From assembly GCA_002696025.1 (NCBI GenBank), contig NZQU01000075.1:1-20411 (forward strand): a DNA stretch of 20,411 bases. The letters run 5' to 3'. This stretch comes from Crocinitomicaceae bacterium (GTDB lineage Bacteria; Bacteroidota; Bacteroidia; Flavobacteriales_D; Crocinitomicaceae). Shown piece by piece: positions 14,960 to 20,411 of the stretch. Positions within the stretch are counted from its first letter, which is position 1. Every line of letters begins with the position of its first letter. Both the position numbers and the translations under genes were made by a program. Under the pieces are notes generated by a model. It was not told where the DNA came from and ran no database searches. It saw only the letters and a program-made list of their open reading frames with translations.

Positions 14960-15732
14960 TGTTTGGATTTTTAAACAACTTACCCCAGGTTACAAAAAAC
15001 ATTTTATTGTTAAATATTATGTTTTATGTTGTTACTTATATCCTTGAAATGCAAGGGATTAACCTGGTGAGGACACTTGGTGTATACAACGCTCTTTCAC
15101 CATTATTTGAGCCTTTTCAGATTGTTACTCATTTCTTTATGCATGGCGGCTTTTTTCATATATTTTTTAATATGTGGTTGTTTGTCATGCTTGGTGGTTA
15201 CCTCGAAAAAATATGGGGTGAACAAAGATTTTTTATTTTCTATGTTTGTTGTGCTATGGGAGCATTGATTCTCTACAATGCATTTGGATTTAACGAATTG
15301 CTTGTGCTTAAAGATAGCTTGTCTCAATCATTATCTATTTCTGAATTAGATTACATCATTTCAAATAGTGAAGGGCTTAATGAATTGAATAAAAATTTAC
15401 GTGAATTTATTCCTCCTAATTCTAATGTGAATTTCGAAGATTTAAAAAAGTATATTGATTTATCTATAACACCTATGGTAGGTGCTTCAGGAGCTATTTT
15501 TGGAGTTATGGCTGCTTTTGCTATTTTGTTTCCAAATACTGAGTTTTATTTATATTTTGCCATTCCTGTTAAAGCTAAATATCTTGTTGGTTTATATTTT
15601 GTTTATGAAGTCTATATGTCTTTAGAAGGAGCTAATGATGGAACAGCTCATTTGGCTCATGTTGGAGGTGCTATTGTTGGAGCTGTTTTTGTTTTATTTT
15701 GGAGAAAAAAGGATAGAAATAATTTTTATTGA
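14959..15732 (+). CDS. Rhomboid family intramembrane serine protease (first copy)
   Basis: Rhomboids cut transmembrane substrates inside the lipid bilayer using a Ser-His dyad. In this 257-residue protein the nucleophile is Ser177 in GASGAIFG and the histidine is His234 in HLAHVGG. The oxyanion-site pattern HxxxN is present at His67 and Asn71 (HIFFN). About six helices are visible. An unusual hydrophilic segment of some 55-60 residues (about 114-171) separates the third helix from the helix that carries the serine; it would form an extended loop at the membrane surface. The ATG overlaps the mutL stop by one base, so translation is likely coupled. All catalytic residues are intact, so it is probably active. 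Substrates are unknown. Confidence 0.93.
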   Translation: MFGFLNNLPQVTKNILLLNIMFYVVTYILEMQGINLVRTLGVYNALSPLFEPFQIVTHFFMHGGFFHIFFNMWLFVMLGGYLEKIWGEQRFFIFYVCCAMGALILYNAFGFNELLVLKDSLSQSLSISELDYIISNSEGLNELNKNLREFIPPNSNVNFEDLKKYIDLSITPMVGASGAIFGVMAAFAILFPNTEFYLYFAIPVKAKYLVGLYFVYEVYMSLEGANDGTAHLAHVGGAIVGAVFVLFWRKKDRNNFY

Positions 15733-15734
15733 TA

Positions 15735-16637
15735 ATGAATAATACATCTTTTATTGATTCTTTAAGGAATTTTATCCGTTATGGTGGAATGACTGTTAAA
15801 ATAATTGCATTTAATGCGATTGTATTTCTTTTAATTCAAATCATTGATGTCTACGCAAGACTCATGCAAAAAGAAGGTGCTTTTTCTGAGTTTATTGAAT
15901 ATGTTTTTACATTAAATACAGACCTTTCGATATTTATTACCCAGCCTTGGGCTTTGATAACAAGTATTGTTGCTCATTTTACTTTTATGCATTTTGCTTT
16001 TAACATGATCTTTATGTATTTCTCTGGTAAAATGTTTGAACAAATTTTTGATCAAAAAAGATTGCTTTATACATACATTTTAGGTGGATTATGTGGTGGA
16101 ATACTTGAAATAATCGCTCACGCTGTCTTTCCTGCATTGCAAGGCACTTATTCTGTAATTGTAGGAGCATCTGGTTCCATTATGGCCATTTTCTTATCTC
16201 TTGCTTTTTACAGGCCAAATTTAAAAGTAATGCTCTTTGGTATCTTTCCGATCAGATTGTTTTTTTTAGCCCTATTTTTCTTGCTTTCCGATTTAATCTC
16301 CTTAGGTCTCGATGATGGAACAGCCCATTTTGCTCATATTGGAGGTGCTCTTTTTGGTATTTTGTCAGTCTACAAAATCAACAGCAGTAATAATGTTGTC
16401 AATAGATTACAAATGATTGGAGATCGATTAAGTATTTTCTTTTCAAAATTATCATCCATCAAATTAAAGAAAAAGAAAAGCGTAAATTCTAGGTTCAAAA
16501 CAGATGAGGAGTACAATATGGAAAAGAAGTCAAATCAACAAAAAACAGATAAAATTTTAGATAAAATTTCTAAATCTGGATATGACTCATTAAGTAAGAA
16601 AGAAAAAGACTTTTTATTCAATCAAAGTAAAAAGTAG
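15735..16637 (+). CDS. Rhomboid family intramembrane serine protease (second copy)
   Basis: A second rhomboid lies two bases after the first. I chose the ATG at 15735 (MNNTSF, 300 residues). A TTG two codons upstream overlaps the preceding stop and is less likely. The dyad is Ser146 (GASGSIMA) and His201 (FAHIGG), with HxxxN at His86 and Asn90 (HFAFN). Unlike the first copy it has no long loop between helices 3 and 4. Instead it has a lysine-rich cytoplasmic tail of about 80 residues ending in DKILDKISKSGYDSLSKKEKDFL, which resembles the DUF6576 tail of Bacteroidota rhomboids. The copies differ enough to suggest an old duplication with separate substrates. The stop is two bases from the stop of the convergent phosphatase gene. 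Confidence 0.93.
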   Translation: MNNTSFIDSLRNFIRYGGMTVKIIAFNAIVFLLIQIIDVYARLMQKEGAFSEFIEYVFTLNTDLSIFITQPWALITSIVAHFTFMHFAFNMIFMYFSGKMFEQIFDQKRLLYTYILGGLCGGILEIIAHAVFPALQGTYSVIVGASGSIMAIFLSLAFYRPNLKVMLFGIFPIRLFFLALFFLLSDLISLGLDDGTAHFAHIGGALFGILSVYKINSSNNVVNRLQMIGDRLSIFFSKLSSIKLKKKKSVNSRFKTDEEYNMEKKSNQQKTDKILDKISKSGYDSLSKKEKDFLFNQSKK

Positions 16638-16639
16638 CT

Positions 16640-17158
16640 TTACCAAGCATAGGCATCTGCTGACAACCATTTATTTTGTAATCTAAGTGTTTGCTCAATT
16701 ACATCTCTTACACAACCACAACCCCCTTTATATGGAGATTGATAGTCAGTTCTGTCTAAAAGTTCAACAGCAGAATCCTGAGGGCAACATGAAACACCCA
16801 CATGATTCATGACCGGAATGTCAGGAATGTCATCCCCCATATATAAGGTTTCATCTTCCTTTATATTGTGTCTTTTAATAATATCTTTAAAAACATCAAG
16901 TTTATTTCTTGATTGAAGATGAACTTCAGTTGCGCCTAAATTTAGAAGGCTTCTTTTAACTTCATTGGAATCTCCTCCAGTAATAATAAATATTCGATAA
17001 CCCATTTTAACAGCATACTGAACAGCATATCCATCTTTTGCATTAAATGAGCGTAGAAGTTCTTGATTGTGAAGTATGATTTGACCATTGGTAAAAACAC
17101 CATCAACATCAAAGATAAATGTATTGACCTTTTGGAGTTTTATTTTATAAGATTCCAT
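16640..17158 (-). CDS. kdsC: KdsC-like HAD phosphatase
   Basis: This 172-residue HAD-superfamily C0 phosphatase resembles KdsC, which removes the phosphate from KDO 8-phosphate on the way to the LPS inner-core sugar KDO. The nucleophile motif is DVDGVFTNG (Asp17 and Asp19), motif II is Thr60 in IITGGDS, the motif III lysine is Lys86, and motif IV is GDDIPD (Asp109 and Asp110). The short form without a cap domain fits tetrameric KdsC enzymes. The tail GGCGCVRDVIEQTL corresponds to the conserved KdsC C-terminal segment, with two extra cysteines. No kdsA, kdsB or kdsD is adjacent, so an alternative sugar phosphate cannot be excluded. Its ATG directly follows the stop of the DUF2520 gene, indicating coupling. 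Confidence 0.85.
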   Translation of the reverse strand: MESYKIKLQKVNTFIFDVDGVFTNGQIILHNQELLRSFNAKDGYAVQYAVKMGYRIFIITGGDSNEVKRSLLNLGATEVHLQSRNKLDVFKDIIKRHNIKEDETLYMGDDIPDIPVMNHVGVSCCPQDSAVELLDRTDYQSPYKGGCGCVRDVIEQTLRLQNKWLSADAYAW

Positions 17159-17908
17159 TTAATTGTATGTTTTATCGATACTTGAAGTTATTGTAAGGTA
17201 TATTTTCTTTAAATCATCAGGTAATAAATCATGATGAAGAGCAATTGTTTTTTTATCTCTTCTTCTTGCTGGACCTGTTTGTGCTTTAAAAGCAGATTGG
17301 CTAAGTAAATTGTTAAATGTTTCTCGTATAAGGTCGTTAAAAACATCCGGAGGAAGATTGTTCTTCTTCCCATAATCTTGGCCCAGGTGAACCATATGGT
17401 TTGAGAAATTATTAATAAAAATTGCACTCAAATGAATATGCTTTCTTTCTTCACTATTGATATAGATTACTTTTTCGCTCAATTTTTTTCCAATATCAAA
17501 AAGTAAATCTTTTGTGTTTTCATTTTTTGATTCAATCAGTAAGGGGAACTTTTTCATTAGATCTTGTTCTGAACCAGAAAATGTTTGAAGAGGGTATAAA
17601 ACACCACAATTTTTGTGGTCAATATCATCTAGATTGATGGAGCCTGAACAGTATGCAATTGACCTGTCTTTCTTTATTTTTTCAATAACTTCTATGACAT
17701 TGTCATCACTTACACACACCAAAACCAAATCACCACTTATACTTTCAATTTTTTCTTGCTTACAATTCCAAAGAGACGCTAGTTTATTGCTTTTATTTGA
17801 ATTTCTGGAGCATATTGAAACTAATTTAAGGTCCGATTTTGAGATGTGATGCCCCATCACTTTAGCGACATTTCCATCTCCTACAATTGATATGCTTGGA
17901 TAAATCAT
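17159..17908 (-). CDS. DUF2520 Rossmann-fold protein
   Basis: This 249-residue protein starts with a dinucleotide-binding motif VGDGNVAKVMGHHI (9-22), typical of NADP-linked oxidoreductases of the F420-reductase or 6-phosphogluconate dehydrogenase-like type. The C-terminal part (about 100-240) matches the helical DUF2520 domain, with YPLQTF at 105-110, SAIFINNFSNHM at about 161-172 and TGPARRRD at 211-218. Reaction and substrate of this family are not established as far as I know. It lies 76 bases after secA and directly in front of the KdsC-like gene, with which it is almost certainly co-transcribed. No truncation is visible. Confidence 0.85.
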   Translation of the reverse strand: MIYPSISIVGDGNVAKVMGHHISKSDLKLVSICSRNSNKSNKLASLWNCKQEKIESISGDLVLVCVSDDNVIEVIEKIKKDRSIAYCSGSINLDDIDHKNCGVLYPLQTFSGSEQDLMKKFPLLIESKNENTKDLLFDIGKKLSEKVIYINSEERKHIHLSAIFINNFSNHMVHLGQDYGKKNNLPPDVFNDLIRETFNNLLSQSAFKAQTGPARRRDKKTIALHHDLLPDDLKKIYLTITSSIDKTYN

Positions 17909-17955
17909 AATGGAAGATTAGTTCTCATCAAATTGCTTATGTTTATTTCCGTTTC

Positions 17956-17983
17956 CAATAATAGTTGTTGTTTATTTTAACAA
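17956..17983 (-). promoter_or_regulatory. Candidate promoter between secA and the DUF2520 gene
   Basis: On the minus strand a TTG (17983-17981) is followed after 17 bases by TATTATTG (17963-17956), which matches seven of the eight positions of TTG-N17-23-TAnnTTTG with proper spacing on both parts. The start codon lies 47 bases downstream. It would let the DUF2520 and KdsC-like genes be transcribed separately from secA. Confidence 0.4.
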
Positions 17984-17984
17984 T

Positions 17985-20411
17985 TTAACCATTGTCTGAA
18001 ATGACCCATTCATTATTGTTTAAATACTTTTCAGCATGTTTAAATTTGATTTCTTTCATTTCCCCATTTTTTAAGTTTTTTATTTTAACTTTTTCATTTC
18101 TTCCGACTTTTTTATCTGAAATGATGGGTTCATTTTTAAAATCAGGGGGCATGCTGTTTTGTATTGCTTGTCTATATGCATCAGCATTTCTCGATTGTGG
18201 TACCGATTGTGCAGCAGATGTATTTGCTTGAGCGTAATTATTTTGTTTGTTTTCTTTGTTGGTGCTTTCAATTTCTTGTTCAATAGGAATGTCTAGCTTC
18301 ATCAGTAATTCAACGGATTCTTTGTTAAATCGATTCAGCATGTTTTTAAATAATTGAAAAGATTCAAGTTTGTAGATAAGTAAAGGGTCTTTTTGTTCGT
18401 AAGTCGCATTATTTACAGCTGTTCTTAAATCATCCATTTCTCTAAGATGCTCTTTCCATTCGTTATCTATAGTAGATAAAATAACATTCTTTTCAAGGGA
18501 TTGTGATATTGACTTTCCCTCGTTTTTATATGCTTCTTCAAGGTTTACAATTAATTTTAATTCTTTTTTACCGTCAGATAATGGAAATACTATGTTTTTG
18601 TATTTGCCTGCCATGGTTTCATGGACATGTTTAATTTGAGGGTAAGCTCTCTGAGATATCTTATCTGTTTTTCTCAAATAAGATTCTTTCATAGAACTGT
18701 AGATTTGCTCTGTTTTTTCTTCTTGTTCAATTTGCTCAAAAGTATCCTCGTTAAATGGTGGGGTAATTCCGATAATTCGAAGCAATTCACTTTCAAATTC
18801 TTGATACTTTGAGAAATTAAGTTTTTCAACTGTATTGTAACAAAGTTCATAATACATATTGTCGATATCGATGTCTAGTCGTTCGCCATATAATGCATTT
18901 CTTCTCTTTTTGTAGATTGCCTTTCTCTGTGCATTCATTACATCATCATACTCTAAAAGTCTTTTTCTGATACCAAAGTTGTTTTCCTCAACTTTCTTTT
19001 GAGCACGCTCTATGGATTTTGTGACCATACTGTGAGTGATGTCCTCACCCTCTTTAAGTCCCATTTTATCCATTAATTTGGCGATCCTTTCAGATCCAAA
19101 TTTCCTCATTAAATCATCTTCAAGAGAAACAAAAAATTGAGAAGAACCTGGGTCCCCTTGTCTTCCTGATCGACCTCTTAGCTGTCTGTCAACACGTCTA
19201 GAATCATGTCTTTCTGTGCCTATAATAGCGAGTCCTCCTGCTTTTTTAACACCGTCGCCAAGTTTAATATCAGTTCCCCTTCCGGCCATATTGGTTGCAA
19301 TAGTAACTGCGCCTGCCAAACCAGCATTGGCAACAATTTCAGCTTCTTTCTGGTGGTATTTAGCGTTTAGGACCTGGTGTTTGATTTTTTTCATTTTCAA
19401 TAAACGGCTCAACAATTCTGAAATTTCAACGGTTGTTGTTCCAACCAAGACAGGTCTTCCTTTTTCAACTAAACTTTCAACTTCTTCAATGATTGCATTG
19501 TATTTTTCTCGTTCAGTTTTATAAACATGATCATTTTCATCACGTCTAATTATAGGTTTATTTGTAGGTGTAACAACAACATCTAATTCATAGATATCCC
19601 AAAACTCTTTTGCTTCCGTTTCTGCAGTACCTGTCATGCCAGAAAGTTTGTGATACATTCTAAAGAAATTCTGAAGTGTAACTGTTGCATAGGTTTGAGT
19701 GGCTGCTTCAACAGTAACATTCTCTTTGGCCTCTATAGCTTGGTGTAAGCCATCTGAATAGCGTCTGCCATCCATGATTCTTCCTGTTTGTTCGTCAACT
19801 ATTTTAACCTTGTTTTCTAGTATCACATATTCAACTTCCTTTTCAAATAATGTATATGCTTTTAAAAGTTGATTAATTGAATGAATTCTTTCAGATTTTA
19901 TTGAAAAATCACGAACCAATTTATCCTTACGTTCTTCATAATTATTGGCATCAAGATTTTCTGTTTTAAGTTTTGCAATTTCAACACCAATGTCCGGTAA
20001 GATAAAAAAGTTTCTGCTTTCAGATCCGGAAATTAAGTCAATACCTTTATCGGTTAAATCAATTGTATTGTTCTTTTCATCAATGACAAAGTAAAGCTCA
20101 ACATCAATTTTTTTCATGTGTTTGCTTTGCTCTTGCATGTAAAAGTTCTCTGTTTTTTGAAGTTGAACTTTAATTCCGGGTTGAGATAAATACTTTATAA
20201 GTGCTTTATTTTTTGGGAGTCCTCTATAGGCTCTAAGTAAAGAGATGCCTCCATCTTCAATAATTGCATTTAATTCTTTTTTACTTAAATCAGAATTGCT
20301 GTCCTCAAGAATAGCTAGTTTCTTTTTAGCATCAAGTAAACATTCTTGAACATATTTTCTTTGAGCGGCAACTAGCTTTTCAATTCTTGGTTTTAATTCA
20401 TGATATTCATG
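17985..20411 (-). CDS. secA: Preprotein translocase ATPase SecA, 5' end outside the window
   Basis: SecA is the motor that drives unfolded preproteins through SecYEG. The frame stays open to the window edge, so 808 C-terminal residues are visible and about 290 N-terminal ones, including the Walker A site, are missing. The ATG at 20138 is internal. Upstream of it the frame continues with LRAYRGLPKNKALIKYLSQPG, a lineage-typical extension of the nucleotide-binding domain. Visible parts in order are the preprotein-binding region, the GMTGTA motif (fragment residues 258-263), the second ATPase half with ATNMAGRGTDI (372-382) and QLRGRSGRQGDPG (410-422), then the helical scaffold and wing. The tail keeps VGRNE but lacks the CxCx8C[HC] zinc motif of the usual SEC-C domain. 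With no cysteine there, metal binding is not expected. Confidence 0.97.
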   Translation of the reverse strand, partial: HEYHELKPRIEKLVAAQRKYVQECLLDAKKKLAILEDSNSDLSKKELNAIIEDGGISLLRAYRGLPKNKALIKYLSQPGIKVQLQKTENFYMQEQSKHMKKIDVELYFVIDEKNNTIDLTDKGIDLISGSESRNFFILPDIGVEIAKLKTENLDANNYEERKDKLVRDFSIKSERIHSINQLLKAYTLFEKEVEYVILENKVKIVDEQTGRIMDGRRYSDGLHQAIEAKENVTVEAATQTYATVTLQNFFRMYHKLSGMTGTAETEAKEFWDIYELDVVVTPTNKPIIRRDENDHVYKTEREKYNAIIEEVESLVEKGRPVLVGTTTVEISELLSRLLKMKKIKHQVLNAKYHQKEAEIVANAGLAGAVTIATNMAGRGTDIKLGDGVKKAGGLAIIGTERHDSRRVDRQLRGRSGRQGDPGSSQFFVSLEDDLMRKFGSERIAKLMDKMGLKEGEDITHSMVTKSIERAQKKVEENNFGIRKRLLEYDDVMNAQRKAIYKKRRNALYGERLDIDIDNMYYELCYNTVEKLNFSKYQEFESELLRIIGITPPFNEDTFEQIEQEEKTEQIYSSMKESYLRKTDKISQRAYPQIKHVHETMAGKYKNIVFPLSDGKKELKLIVNLEEAYKNEGKSISQSLEKNVILSTIDNEWKEHLREMDDLRTAVNNATYEQKDPLLIYKLESFQLFKNMLNRFNKESVELLMKLDIPIEQEIESTNKENKQNNYAQANTSAAQSVPQSRNADAYRQAIQNSMPPDFKNEPIISDKKVGRNEKVKIKNLKNGEMKEIKFKHAEKYLNNNEWVISDNG

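Noticed and set aside
15729..15734. TTG start for the second rhomboid, overlapping the stop of the first.
   Set aside because: An ATG lies two codons further on at a normal two-base spacing, and the extra residues add nothing conserved.
19216..19524. A 102-codon plus-strand open frame opposite secA.
   Set aside because: It lies wholly antisense to the conserved SecA ATPase region, and its residue pattern is a mirror of that gene, with no start signal or domain.
20136..20138. ATG as the start of SecA.
   Set aside because: The same frame stays open to the window edge and encodes a stretch conserved in SecA of this group, so this methionine is internal and the gene is partial.
1..20411. Search for CRISPR arrays, tRNA or rRNA genes, insertion sequences, prophage, toxin-antitoxin or defence genes.
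   Set aside because: No spaced direct repeats, tRNA-like cloverleaf, transposase, terminal repeats or recognisable defence proteins were seen. The window is densely packed with core and lineage-typical genes.

Overview
The window looks like chromosomal DNA from a member of the Bacteroidota, most likely Flavobacteriia (Flavobacteriales-type). The evidence is strongly AT-rich sequence, a subtilase ending in a type IX secretion (Por) sorting domain, a DUF4293 protein, a paired-rhomboid operon behind mutL, a SecA with a Bacteroidota-type insertion and cysteine-free tail, and upstream boxes resembling the Bacteroidota -7 consensus TAnnTTTG. No phage, transposon, integron, CRISPR, tRNA or rRNA signal was seen. 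No gene-free stretch exceeds 300 bases; the longest is the first 222 bases.

Layout. (1) Positions 1-4301: a stand-alone DUF58 protein (+), an unrecognised lipoprotein (-) whose stop codon touches the DUF58 stop, then a secreted S8 protease with a type IX tail (+). (2) Positions 4302-12680: one long minus-strand run of eight closely spaced genes. Read 5' to 3' these are a cysteine desulfurase, a GT4 glycosyltransferase, aroC, a DUF4293 membrane protein, a Uup-type ABC-F ATPase, a GlcD-type FAD oxidase, a diverged FKBP-like lipoprotein and a 62-residue membrane-anchored cysteine protein. (3) Positions 12681-16637: a divergent plus-strand operon with a 105-residue membrane protein, mutL and two rhomboid proteases, all spaced by two bases or less. 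(4) Positions 16640-20411: a minus-strand run of secA (its 5' end lies beyond the window edge), a DUF2520 Rossmann protein and a KdsC-like phosphatase.

How the genes relate. Most are housekeeping or lineage-typical: aromatic amino acid synthesis (aroC), sulfur mobilisation (cysteine desulfurase), mismatch repair (mutL), protein export (secA), membrane proteolysis (rhomboids) and probably LPS sugar synthesis (KdsC-like). The minus-strand run mixes unrelated pathways, so I read it as tight packing rather than one functional module.

I found no convincing new biological system. The points most worth a second look are the apparent loss of all three MutL endonuclease motifs, the FKBP-like lipoprotein with a doubled N-terminal motif and substituted active site, the unrecognised lipoprotein at 1141-1938, the small cysteine protein, the SecA tail that keeps only the start of the SEC-C motif, and the inverted repeats in the DUF58 leader.
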